NCBI GenBank assembly: GCA_017995665.1
Contig: JAGOIM010000084.1
Location: 1 to 6,647, forward strand
Direction: 5' to 3'
Origin: Anaerolineaceae bacterium
GTDB taxonomy: Bacteria > Chloroflexota > Anaerolineae > Anaerolineales > Anaerolineaceae
DNA: 6,647 nt
Made by a program: the position numbers and the translations under genes. Shown here piece by piece: positions 1 to 5,258 of the stretch; within the stretch, counting starts at the first letter, position 1; the number at the start of each line of letters is the position of its first letter. Below the pieces are notes generated by a model. That model searched no databases. It saw only the letters and a program-made list of their open reading frames with translations, and was not told the origin of the DNA.

Positions 1-679
1 CCTTGTAGACGCCGTCGCCATAAGGATTAGTAGCAGTCCAACCCGGATCCTGAGGAGATGAGGCTTTAAAACTGGGGTGTTGCATATTGATACCGGTATC
101 GATAATACCGGCGATAGTGCCTTCGCCCTTGTAGCCGGTACTGTCCACAACGGCAGTACCATCCCAAATCTGTTCAGCGCCGATGAATTCCGGGCTGACA
201 TCAGTGTCGAGCTGATAGATTTCGTCAGGATAAACTTCTTGAACATCAGGATGTTCGCGAAGCATTTGTGCTTCTTTGAAATTCATTTTTGCGGAGAAGC
301 CGTTCAAAACAGCATCATAGCGATAGAGAACTTCAAGGTCGCGACCGAGTAAAGACTCAGCCTGGCTGATGAAGGAATCCAATCCGTCATTGATTTTCTG
401 CAAATATGCAACAGCTTCGGGGGAATCCACATCAAGCTTTCCGTTGCTATTTTGCATGATGGCATTGCCGCCACCATAAACAGCCAGTGAAGGCTCAACT
501 AATTGAACGGTGAAACTCGTTGCAGCTTGAGCACGATCCAGCCAAGATTGTTCGAGTTCATCGAGGACCGGAGCGTCGGTTACGGGAGCTTGCCGCTCGG
601 GAGCAGCTGCAGCTACCGGGCTCACCAACAATGCGGCGAGCAGTAGAACAGATAATAATTTGGTTACAACTTTCTTCAT
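1..679 (-). CDS. Secreted subtilisin-like serine protease (S8 family), N-terminal part
   Basis: Partial gene: 226 codons are visible and the rest lies beyond the left edge. Residues 1-26 form a signal peptide (MKK, then a Leu/Ala/Val core, then VAAAA), so export by Sec is likely. About residues 54-156 look like an I9-type inhibitory propeptide, with the segments YDAVLNGFSAKM and HPDVQEVYPDE typical of subtilase prodomains. The mature domain begins around 160; GTIAGIIDTGINMQHPSF holds the catalytic Asp at residue 194 (DTG). The catalytic His and Ser are outside the window. The spacing resembles large extracellular subtilases that carry a PA insert, but this cannot be checked here. The ATG at 679 is chosen because GGAG (687-690) sits 7 nt upstream and the signal peptide starts there. 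The likely role is extracellular protein degradation. Family assignment is confident; substrate unknown. Confidence 0.93.
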   Translation of the reverse strand, partial: MKKVVTKLLSVLLLAALLVSPVAAAAPERQAPVTDAPVLDELEQSWLDRAQAATSFTVQLVEPSLAVYGGGNAIMQNSNGKLDVDSPEAVAYLQKINDGLDSFISQAESLLGRDLEVLYRYDAVLNGFSAKMNFKEAQMLREHPDVQEVYPDEIYQLDTDVSPEFIGAEQIWDGTAVVDSTGYKGEGTIAGIIDTGINMQHPSFKASSPQDPGWTATNPYGDGVYK

Positions 680-686
680 ACTAAAT

Positions 687-693
687 CTCCTTT
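687..693 (-). promoter_or_regulatory. Ribosome binding site of the protease gene
   Basis: On the minus strand AAAGGAG lies 7 nt before the ATG at 679. It fixes the start codon of the protease. Confidence 0.8.
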
Positions 694-711
694 AAAGCAT
701 CTAGGAATTGT

Positions 712-728
712 GAGCGCCACAGGCGCTC
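712..728 (-). other. Hairpin in the leader of the protease gene
   Basis: Perfect inverted repeat gagcgcc / ggcgctc (712-718 and 722-728) with a 3-nt loop, in an otherwise AT-rich leader, about 32 nt upstream of the protease start. If the promoter at 812-820 is used, the hairpin lies inside a roughly 125-nt 5' untranslated region and could stabilise the mRNA or influence expression. No T-run follows on the minus strand, so it is not a standard terminator. The structure is seen; the role is inferred. Confidence 0.5.
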
Positions 729-811
729 GTTTACAAAGGTGGTAAAAGATCCCACTGTGAAGAATTGGCGATATCGTTAAAAATTTGAACGTGTATGCCA
801 TATTGTCCAAG

Positions 812-820
812 ATTATATCA
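812..820 (-). promoter_or_regulatory. Extended -10 promoter for the protease gene
   Basis: The minus strand reads TGATATAAT: a perfect TATAAT preceded by TG plus one base (extended -10). The expected -35 position (about 835-840, GACCGC) is poor, which extended -10 promoters tolerate. The predicted start of transcription is near 805, about 125 nt before the protease ATG. The assignment rests on sequence match only. Confidence 0.5.
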
Positions 821-860
821 TAAGAAATTTATTAGCGGTCTGATTTTTATCATTTAGCGA

Positions 861-874
861 TTCTCAATATGAAA
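861..874. repeat. 14-bp direct repeat, copy 1 (TTCTCAATATGAAA)
   Basis: Identical to 964-977, 103 bp away. The preceding bases are also alike, so the shared core on the minus strand reads TGAGAATCGC here (857-866), against TGAGAATTGC in copy 2. It lies just upstream of the protease promoter. This arrangement could be a pair of protein-binding sites. The motif resembles the TGAGAAT half-site seen in some Fur-family operators, a resemblance only. Confidence 0.55.
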
Positions 875-902
875 AAAATCATGAATAGTTATCATAATAA
901 AT

Positions 903-921
903 CAGCAAGACCCCCTTGCTG
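903..921. repeat. Small hairpin, cagcaag / cttgctg
   Basis: Perfect 7-bp inverted repeat (903-909 with 915-921) around a 5-nt loop ACCCC. Neither strand shows a good T-run after it (the minus strand continues with TGATTTATTATG), so terminator activity is doubtful. Nine bases further on a second, longer inverted repeat begins; the two may form one structure. Confidence 0.45.
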
Positions 922-930
922 AAACGGTGA

Positions 931-965
931 AATTGCTGTGGATAAAGCCAAGCAACACAGCAATT
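931..965. repeat. 10-bp inverted repeat, aattgctgtg / cacagcaatt
   Basis: Perfect 10-bp stem (931-940 with 956-965) closing a 15-nt loop. Its right arm overlaps the start of direct repeat copy 2. It could be a DNA operator or an RNA hairpin; no reading frame runs convincingly through it. Function unknown. Confidence 0.5.
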
Positions 966-977
966 CTCAATATGAAA
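964..977. repeat. 14-bp direct repeat, copy 2 (TTCTCAATATGAAA)
   Basis: Exact second copy of 861-874. Its left extension gcaattctca (960-969) is also repeated in inverted orientation as tgagaattgc at 1095-1104, giving three related copies of one core in this gap. Confidence 0.55.
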
Positions 978-1083
978 TATATACACGAGGGTAGATACCG
1001 TCTTAATAATTGCTTAATAATAAATATTATATTTCCACTAGAATCTGATGTGGTTTCATCAATATTCTTATTCTTGATAAAGC

Positions 1084-1104
1084 CAATTCCATAATGAGAA
1101 TTGC
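1084..1104. repeat. Small inverted repeat containing an inverted copy of the gap motif
   Basis: CAATTC (1084-1089) and GAATTG (1098-1103) form a 6-bp stem with an 8-nt loop. The right part, tgagaattgc (1095-1104), is the inverse of 960-969. It sits 28 bp past the stop of the minus-strand gene ending at 1132, so it could be an operator or a weak 3'-end hairpin. No T-run is seen. Confidence 0.35.
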
Positions 1105-1131
1105 CGCAAGCAACAGGGACACTCTCAAATT

Positions 1132-2130
1132 TTATTTTTTCTTTTTATCAAGTCCGGTGATGCCGCTGATGAAACCAAGGATGCAAGCCATGAAAATTAG
1201 AGGGCGCTCGAAGAGCCACAAAAACAGTGAAAATCCCTTGCGGGCTTGTTTGATAGCTATTGTTTTGGGCTTTGGCACTTCGTTGTTCCAATTGAAGGTA
1301 ACCAGACGGGGCAGAAAGCCTTGTTCGACACAACCCTCAAGGTTGAAGACATAAACGGCTTTGCAGTGTTGCTTTGCCAGAAGCAAGTCTTTTGTGAACT
1401 CATCCCAAGTCAAAGGTTCGGGAGCTTGAAGGGGTTGCAACAGTTTACTTTTTGCGGTGATGCCGATTCCGATTGCCTGGGCATTGCCGGCATAACTCCA
1501 CATCAGGCGACTTTGGTCTGCTTGAAACAAACTGGAGTAGAGCATCAAAACTTCACGATCAACCGGTACGTCAACCATTCCACCTAAGCCGTGATTAAAA
1601 CCAGGTCTGTCTTTTTGGTCTTCGAGAATTAAAGGGAAATGGTAGGTTTCGAGAGTATAACCGTCGTCATGAATTTCGACAGCCAATTTTCGATAAGTTA
1701 AGCTGGCTTGTTTGAGTAAATTTTTGTGCAAATAGCGTCGCCACGTGTTTTTTAAGGCTCGCAAGCCAACCGAATTAGCATCGGTTAGCTGGTTATATTG
1801 TGGTTCGATATCCAGCCCAATCCCAGCCCAAAGCAGCCCATGTTTTGCGGTCCAGGCTTTGAAATCGGCATAACGTTGCAATGCTTTTGCGTGATTTGCG
1901 ATTGTGAGGTGGAAGCCGTCTTCTTCCGAAAGGAGCAACCAAACCTTGACCGGAATTCCGAGGCGGTTCAACTTTTTGACAATTTCAGCTCGCTCGTTGG
2001 AAAAATCGACCAAAGCCATAGCGATTGAGGCATTTATCGTTTTTAGATCGTCGTAAACAAAACGGTTTTCAAAGAGCTTTTTGAGCCCTTTGCCTTCCAA
2101 TTCAGAGAAAAAAGTCAATCCTTGGTCCAT
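1132..2130 (-). CDS. Unrecognised protein, possibly TIM-barrel/glycosidase-like, with a C-terminal membrane segment
   Basis: About 332 residues; I cannot name the family. Alternating hydrophobic strands and helices are visible: ASIAMALVDF (34-43), IPVKVWLLLSEEDG (59-72), GIGLDIEP (103-110), KLAVEIHDDG (148-157), VLMLYSSLF (194-202), AIGIGI (219-224) and AVYVFNLEG (258-266). A strand ending in an acidic cluster (D107, E109) and a late strand ending NLEGC (E265) resemble the active-site edge of TIM-barrel hydrolases, so a sugar-related enzyme is possible but unproven. Residues about 300-326 are hydrophobic, interrupted by E-R-P, and end in DKKKK, suggesting a membrane hairpin or tail anchor with a cytoplasmic basic end. 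There is no signal peptide. Neither the ATG at 2130 nor an in-frame TTG at 2145 (five residues longer) has a ribosome site; ATG is preferred. It lies downstream of the acidic membrane protein gene on the same strand. Confidence 0.85.
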   Translation of the reverse strand: MDQGLTFFSELEGKGLKKLFENRFVYDDLKTINASIAMALVDFSNERAEIVKKLNRLGIPVKVWLLLSEEDGFHLTIANHAKALQRYADFKAWTAKHGLLWAGIGLDIEPQYNQLTDANSVGLRALKNTWRRYLHKNLLKQASLTYRKLAVEIHDDGYTLETYHFPLILEDQKDRPGFNHGLGGMVDVPVDREVLMLYSSLFQADQSRLMWSYAGNAQAIGIGITAKSKLLQPLQAPEPLTWDEFTKDLLLAKQHCKAVYVFNLEGCVEQGFLPRLVTFNWNNEVPKPKTIAIKQARKGFSLFLWLFERPLIFMACILGFISGITGLDKKKK

Positions 2131-2183
2131 TGTAGTGTTTAACAAATTAAAGGGGAAATAGTTTCACGTTTTGTTTAAGTTTT

Positions 2184-2212
2184 GGGCGGGTCCAATTGAA
2201 TAGAACCCGCCC
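2184..2212. other. GC-rich hairpin between two minus-strand genes
   Basis: Perfect 8-bp inverted repeat gggcgggt / acccgccc (2184-2191 and 2205-2212) with a 13-nt loop. It lies 58 nt past the stop of the acidic membrane protein gene and 54 nt before the next minus-strand start. On the minus strand it is followed by AAAACTTAAAC, not a T-run, so it is not a classic intrinsic terminator; it could still attenuate or protect the transcript end. Confidence 0.5.
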
Positions 2213-2269
2213 TTGGCATCATAAATACGAACCATCACAAAGAATGATTTGTCGTCTTTCTCCAAACTT

Positions 2270-2854
2270 TTAGATCAAGAAAGGCAACAAGCTGCTGAAG
2301 GCATCAATTGCGTTTTGGAAAATTGTCCATCCGCCACCGAGAACGAGGGCAACCGGCAAAACAACGCAGATGCAGATAACCAGGAAAATTAGCAAAATTA
2401 TCAACCAAATCGGGAAGCCTTTGTCCTTTTTCGCTTTTTTCTCTTGAGCAGTCACAGGCTCAACATTGATGGTTTTGGTTTCTTCTTTGATTGGCGGCTC
2501 AACCGGGGTGGGCTGGATTGGCTCGGTAGGGACTTCAGGAGTGCTTACTTCTTCAACCGGACGCCAGCTTCCTTCAACCACTATTTCGCTGGTTTCGTCA
2601 ATTGTTTCAACGACTTCCTCAACGTGCTCCCAAGGTTCTTCAGCGGCTTCCGAAACTGCCTCGGCAGCATCTTCAGCAGCCTCTTCTACTTGATCGGCTG
2701 CATTCTGAGCGGCATCGTCCACTTTGTCTGCGGATGCCTCAACGCCTTCCCAGACATTTTCGTAAGTATCTTTAATTTGATCAACCGCATCCTCGGCTGC
2801 ATTTTCGAGATTGTCGGCAATTTCATTGCTTTTGTCTTCAAAGTTTTCGTCCAT
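2270..2854 (-). CDS. Acidic Ala/Glu-rich repeat protein with C-terminal membrane anchor
   Basis: 194 residues, family not recognised. Residues 1-95 are very rich in Glu, Asp and Ala with heptad/11-mer-like helical periodicity (AAEDAVDQIKDT, QNAADQVEEAAEDAAEAVSEAAEE), predicting a long amphipathic helix or coiled coil. Three W-x-x-V-E motifs occur at W35, W75 and W97. Residues 104-135 are Pro/Glu/Thr-rich (linker), 136-146 are Lys-rich, and 148-175 form a strong membrane segment (FPIWLIILLIFLVICICVVL...), followed by a short amphipathic tail to residue 194. The basic stretch before the membrane segment suggests that the acidic domain stays in the cytoplasm. The start is set at ATG 2854 because GAGG (2861-2864) is 6 nt upstream; ATG 2860 would abut it. 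It is divergent from mscL across a 160-bp gap. Similar apolipoprotein/LEA-like helices are often stress-related, but no function is claimed. Confidence 0.85.
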   Translation of the reverse strand: MDENFEDKSNEIADNLENAAEDAVDQIKDTYENVWEGVEASADKVDDAAQNAADQVEEAAEDAAEAVSEAAEEPWEHVEEVVETIDETSEIVVEGSWRPVEEVSTPEVPTEPIQPTPVEPPIKEETKTINVEPVTAQEKKAKKDKGFPIWLIILLIFLVICICVVLPVALVLGGGWTIFQNAIDAFSSLLPFLI

Positions 2855-2860
2855 AATCAT

Positions 2861-2864
2861 CCTC
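2861..2864 (-). promoter_or_regulatory. Ribosome binding site deciding the start at 2854
   Basis: Minus strand GAGG followed by ATGATT and then ATG. The 6-nt spacing favours the ATG at 2854 over the ATG at 2860 and over an upstream in-frame TTG at 2866. Confidence 0.55.
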
Positions 2865-2920
2865 AACTTTTTCGTTTGTGATTCTTAACTAATTTTATAC
2901 TGTCTTGTAAGGACTTTGCC

Positions 2921-2948
2921 TTGTTGTAGAGTGGGATTTAGGTAAAAT
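2921..2948 (+). promoter_or_regulatory. Possible promoter for mscL
   Basis: TTGTTG (2921-2926), a 16-bp spacer and TAAAAT (2943-2948). The -10 matches five of six consensus bases and the -35 three of six. It lies 66 bp before the mscL start. The same 150-bp gap must also hold the minus-strand promoter of the acidic membrane protein; TATAAAAT on the minus strand at 2892-2899 is a candidate -10 for that gene without a clear -35. Confidence 0.35.
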
Positions 2949-3014
2949 CAAACAAGCTACTAACTGAGCGAGATGACTTGGTTGGAATTATGCCATTTTA
3001 GAAAGGTTTAGAGA

Positions 3015-3500
3015 ATGAAGAAATTTATCAACGAATTTAAGGATTTTATTGCCAATGGAAACGCGCTCGATTTAGCAGTCGGTGTGATTATCGGCGGTGC
3101 TTTTGGGACGATTGTCAATTCTTTGGTTGCCGATGTTTTGATGCCACCACTGGGAATGTTGTTGGGCAAGGTCGATTTTAGCAATTTGTACATTCAGCTC
3201 AACAGCGCAGCCGTAACAATTGCCAAAGGTACGCCCTTGGCTGCCGCTCAGGCGCAAGGTGCGGTTGTGATTGCTTATGGTAGTTTTTTGATGGCAATTA
3301 TTAATTTCTTAATCATCGCCTTCTTTATTTTCCTGGTGGTTAAAGGCATTAATTCATTACGCAAAATCGGAGAAAAACCGGAAGTCAAAGCAGAGCCAAC
3401 AACGAAAGTCTGTCCGTTCTGCAAAAGCGAAATTGCTTTGGAAGCCAGCCGCTGCCCCCATTGCACCTCACAATTGGATCAGGCAGTAGAAATTAAATAA
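3015..3500 (+). CDS. mscL: Large-conductance mechanosensitive channel MscL with C-terminal zinc ribbon
   Basis: MscL forms a homopentameric inner-membrane pore that opens under membrane tension and releases solutes on hypo-osmotic shock. The N-terminal helix MKKFINEFKDFI is followed by the signature NALDLAVGVIIGGAFGTIVNSLVADVLMPPLG (16-47), which is TM1 and the gate, then a periplasmic loop (about 50-82) and TM2 (about 83-110, YGSFLMAIINFLIIAFFIFLVVKGIN). The protein has 161 residues, against about 136 for E. coli MscL. Instead of the usual helical-bundle tail it ends with CPFC-x10-CPHC (C133, C136, C147, C150), a zinc-ribbon pattern predicted to sit in the cytoplasm. AAAGG (3002-3006) is 8 nt before the ATG. 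It is transcribed alone and ends at the terminator at 3518-3572. Family assignment is essentially certain; zinc binding is inferred. Confidence 0.97.
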   Translation: MKKFINEFKDFIANGNALDLAVGVIIGGAFGTIVNSLVADVLMPPLGMLLGKVDFSNLYIQLNSAAVTIAKGTPLAAAQAQGAVVIAYGSFLMAIINFLIIAFFIFLVVKGINSLRKIGEKPEVKAEPTTKVCPFCKSEIALEASRCPHCTSQLDQAVEIK

Positions 3501-3517
3501 GAATCTATAAGCTGATG

Positions 3518-3572
3518 TTGAGGATGTTTATTCGGGGAGTGAAGTTTCCTGGAAAACATCCTCAATTTGTTT
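3518..3572 (+). terminator. Rho-independent terminator of mscL
   Basis: Perfect 12-bp inverted repeat TTGAGGATGTTT / AAACATCCTCAA (3518-3529 and 3554-3565) with a 24-nt loop, followed by TTTGTTT. It begins 17 nt after the mscL stop. The loop is long for an intrinsic terminator, but stem and T-rich tail fit. Confidence 0.65.
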
Positions 3573-3621
3573 AAATCGATATTTTTAAGCTGAAACGAAG
3601 CCATAGTTCTCAACTTTGACA

Positions 3622-3630
3622 TGATAGAAT
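3622..3630 (+). promoter_or_regulatory. Extended -10 promoter giving a leaderless methyltransferase mRNA
   Basis: TGATAGAAT: TAGAAT (3625-3630, five of six matches) preceded by TG plus one base. The methyltransferase ATG starts 7 nt after the hexamer, where transcription normally starts, and no Shine-Dalgarno sequence lies between. Both facts point to a leaderless transcript. No good -35 is seen at the standard distance. Confidence 0.55.
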
Positions 3631-3636
3631 CAACGA

Positions 3637-4479
3637 ATGGAAAATTCTGTCTATTTTGGCGATAATTTTAAATTATTGGCGACCTTGCCTGATGAAAGCG
3701 TCAATTTAATTTATATCGACCCACCATTTAACACTGGCAAGGTGCAGGCGCGCAAACGTTTGCGCACGCTTCGGACGGAAGACGGGCAGGGCGATCGGAT
3801 TGGATTCGGCGGGAAATCTTACCAGACAGAAGTTTTGGGGGCAGGGAATTACGCCGATGATTTTGAGGATTTTCAAGCTTTTATTCGCCCTCGGCTCGAA
3901 GAAGCTCATCGTGTTTTGAAAGCCGACGGCAGCCTGTATTTCCATATCGACTACCGCGAAGCGCATTATTGCAAAATCACAATAGATGAAATCTTTGGCA
4001 GAGAAAATTTTGTCAACGAAATCATCTGGGCTTACGATTTTGGCGGGCGTGCCAAAGACCGTTGGCCGGCCAAGCATGACACCATTTTTTTCTACGCAAA
4101 GGATGCAGAAAACTTCACCTTCAATCTTGAAGATATTGACCGGATTCCCTACATGGCGCCCGGTTTGGTTGGCGCTGAGAAAGCCGCGAAAGGGAAATTG
4201 CCTACCGATACCTGGTGGCATACCATTGTCGGGACCAATAGTCGTGAAAAAACCGGCTATCCAACCCAAAAACCGCTTGGAATCTTGGAAAGAATTTTGC
4301 GCGCTTCTTCAAATCCGGGTGATTTGGTTTTGGATTTCTTCGCCGGAAGTGGCACGACCGGGCAAGCTTGTTTGAACCTGGACAGAAATTTCATCTTATG
4401 CGACAGCAACCCACAGGCGATTGAGGCGATGAAAGAACGATTTGCCCATCACCCTGAAATTGAATGGAAGACGCTATGA
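3637..4479 (+). CDS. Solitary beta-class DNA methyltransferase (N6-adenine or N4-cytosine)
   Basis: 280 residues. It would transfer a methyl group from S-adenosylmethionine to an exocyclic amino group in DNA. The catalytic motif IV DPPFNTG (28-34) comes near the N-terminus and the AdoMet-binding motif I DFFAGSGTTG (233-242) near the C-terminus, the beta-class order. TQKP (210-213) is the usual lead-in to motif I. Residues 35-78 (KVQARKRLRTLRTED... GNYADDF) form a basic insert that may contact DNA. DPPF favours N6-adenine methylation but does not exclude N4-cytosine. No restriction endonuclease or specificity subunit is adjacent, so it is probably an orphan, regulatory or housekeeping enzyme. 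It is the first gene of a three-gene operon, and its last codons overlap the next start (ATGA at 4476-4479). It has no ribosome site; see the promoter at 3622-3630. The recognition sequence cannot be told. Confidence 0.93.
   Translation: MENSVYFGDNFKLLATLPDESVNLIYIDPPFNTGKVQARKRLRTLRTEDGQGDRIGFGGKSYQTEVLGAGNYADDFEDFQAFIRPRLEEAHRVLKADGSLYFHIDYREAHYCKITIDEIFGRENFVNEIIWAYDFGGRAKDRWPAKHDTIFFYAKDAENFTFNLEDIDRIPYMAPGLVGAEKAAKGKLPTDTWWHTIVGTNSREKTGYPTQKPLGILERILRASSNPGDLVLDFFAGSGTTGQACLNLDRNFILCDSNPQAIEAMKERFAHHPEIEWKTL
4466..4470 (+). promoter_or_regulatory. Ribosome binding site inside the methyltransferase gene
   Basis: GGAAG, 5 nt before the ATG at 4476, lies within the last codons of the methyltransferase. 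It decides the phosphorylase start. Confidence 0.5.
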
Positions 4480-5258
4480 ATTTAGAAGAATTAGCAGAAC
4501 TATATCCAATCTTAGGTTTTGATCCGGACTCAATCCCGATAATCAATCCTCCTGTTTCGGACAAATTACCGACCAAGTTGGTTTTGTGCTTTTTTAAGGA
4601 CGTTGTTGAAAAAGTTGCCTTGGAAACTAATGCTGAAATCATTCACACTTTGCGTTCTGAAAGCGGTTTATTTCCGATTTATCAAATTGAATTCCAGGGC
4701 GAAAAACTGGCTTTCATGCAACCGGGAGTTGGTTCTGCGCTGAGTTCGGGTTTGATGGACGAGGCGATCGGTGCCGGAGCGCGAAACATTATTGCTTGTG
4801 GCGGTTGCGGCGTTTTGGATAAGACAATCGCGGTTGGCAAGATTTTGCTGCCAAGCGAGGCTTATCGCGAAGAAGGGGCATCTTATCATTACCTGCCCCC
4901 ATCGGCGACGGTTGAAATTGAACCGGAAATTCAGGGCTTATTGGAGCGGATGCTCGAAGCGCATAAGATAGATTATTTGAAAACAAAGGTTTGGACGACG
5001 GATGCTTTTTATCGTGAGACTGCCAATAAAGCCTCTAAATATAAGGCGAAGGGCGTTTTGGCAATTGATATGGAGCTTTCGGCTTTGGCTGCGGTGGCAA
5101 AACATCGCGGTATCAATTTTGGACAATATTTATATGCAGGTGACACTGTTGTTCCTGAAGGCTGGGATCATCGTGCTTGGATTGGGATGACAGATGTGCG
5201 CGAAATGCTCTTCTGGCTTTCGGTTGAAACCTGTTTGCAGATGGAAAAGGAGTTTTAA
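4476..5258 (+). CDS. Nucleoside phosphorylase family protein (PNP/UDP superfamily)
   Basis: 260 residues. Members cleave purine or pyrimidine nucleosides with phosphate to base and (deoxy)ribose 1-phosphate in the cytosol; some relatives hydrolyse instead. Visible family features are PGVGSALSSGLMDEAIGAGARNIIACGGCGVL (83-114, phosphate and fold core), the VGKILLPSEAYREEGASYHYL segment (120-140), TTDAFYRET (174-182) and AIDMELSAL (197-205), in which Met199-Glu200 match the ribose-binding Met-Glu pair. It resembles uridine phosphorylase-type proteins more than trimeric PNP, but base specificity cannot be assigned. The ATG at 4476 is chosen over an in-frame ATG at 4464 because GGAAG (4466-4470) lies 5 nt upstream and it gives the classic ATGA overlap with the methyltransferase stop. 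Translation is therefore probably coupled to both neighbours. Confidence 0.9.
   Translation: MNLEELAELYPILGFDPDSIPIINPPVSDKLPTKLVLCFFKDVVEKVALETNAEIIHTLRSESGLFPIYQIEFQGEKLAFMQPGVGSALSSGLMDEAIGAGARNIIACGGCGVLDKTIAVGKILLPSEAYREEGASYHYLPPSATVEIEPEIQGLLERMLEAHKIDYLKTKVWTTDAFYRETANKASKYKAKGVLAIDMELSALAAVAKHRGINFGQYLYAGDTVVPEGWDHRAWIGMTDVREMLFWLSVETCLQMEKEF
5245..5252 (+). promoter_or_regulatory. Strong ribosome binding site for the phosphodiesterase gene
   Basis: AAAAGGAG, 5 nt before the ATG at 5258, lies inside the last codons of the phosphorylase gene. It is the best Shine-Dalgarno match in the window, suggesting efficient translation of the third cistron despite the TAATG overlap. Confidence 0.75.

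Larger units (their letters stand above)
680..1131. other. AT-rich intergenic region with short repeats, no convincing gene
   Basis: This 452-bp gap separates two minus-strand genes. It holds the protease ribosome site, leader hairpin and promoter on its left side. Its middle has a 14-bp direct repeat (861-874 and 964-977), a 7-bp-stem hairpin (903-921) and a 10-bp-stem inverted repeat (931-965). A third relative of the repeat core lies in opposite orientation at 1095-1104. Short reading frames here lack ribosome sites. The region reads as regulatory DNA, possibly with a structured transcript, but it matches no riboswitch class I can recognise. Confidence 0.6.

Noticed and set aside
77..352. 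91-residue plus-strand frame inside the protease region
   Set aside because: It lies opposite the subtilase, whose signal peptide, propeptide and DTG motif are clear on the minus strand.
869..922. 17-codon frame starting inside direct repeat copy 1
   Set aside because: No ribosome site, and it is very short. Its ATG is simply part of the repeated motif.
972..1094. 40-codon frame starting inside direct repeat copy 2, somewhat hydrophobic at its end
   Set aside because: No ribosome site and unremarkable composition for AT-rich DNA; a leaderless start cannot be excluded but nothing supports it.
680..1131. CRISPR array or known riboswitch in the gap
   Set aside because: Only two 14-bp copies 103 bp apart with no regular spacers, and no conserved riboswitch core that I can recognise.
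1094..1354. 86-residue plus-strand frame overlapping the end of the 1132-2130 gene
   Set aside because: Mostly opposite a longer gene with a regular protein-like pattern; no ribosome site or recognisable domain.
2444..2881. 145-residue plus-strand reading frame opposite the acidic membrane protein
   Set aside because: It is the complement of a Glu/Ala-rich repetitive gene, whose codons leave the opposite frame open. The minus-strand frame has a ribosome site and a coherent domain plan.
3706..4269. 187-residue minus-strand reading frame opposite the methyltransferase
   Set aside because: The plus frame carries all methyltransferase motifs; the minus frame shows no recognisable domain.
4464..4475. 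Upstream ATG at 4464 as the phosphorylase start
   Set aside because: The ATG at 4476 has GGAAG at proper spacing and the usual ATGA overlap; the upstream start has neither.
3637..4479. Complete restriction-modification or BREX-type system around the methyltransferase
   Set aside because: The methyltransferase is solo. The third operon gene has a PglZ-like C-terminal feel but shows full NPP-type motifs, and no BREX partner genes are in the window.
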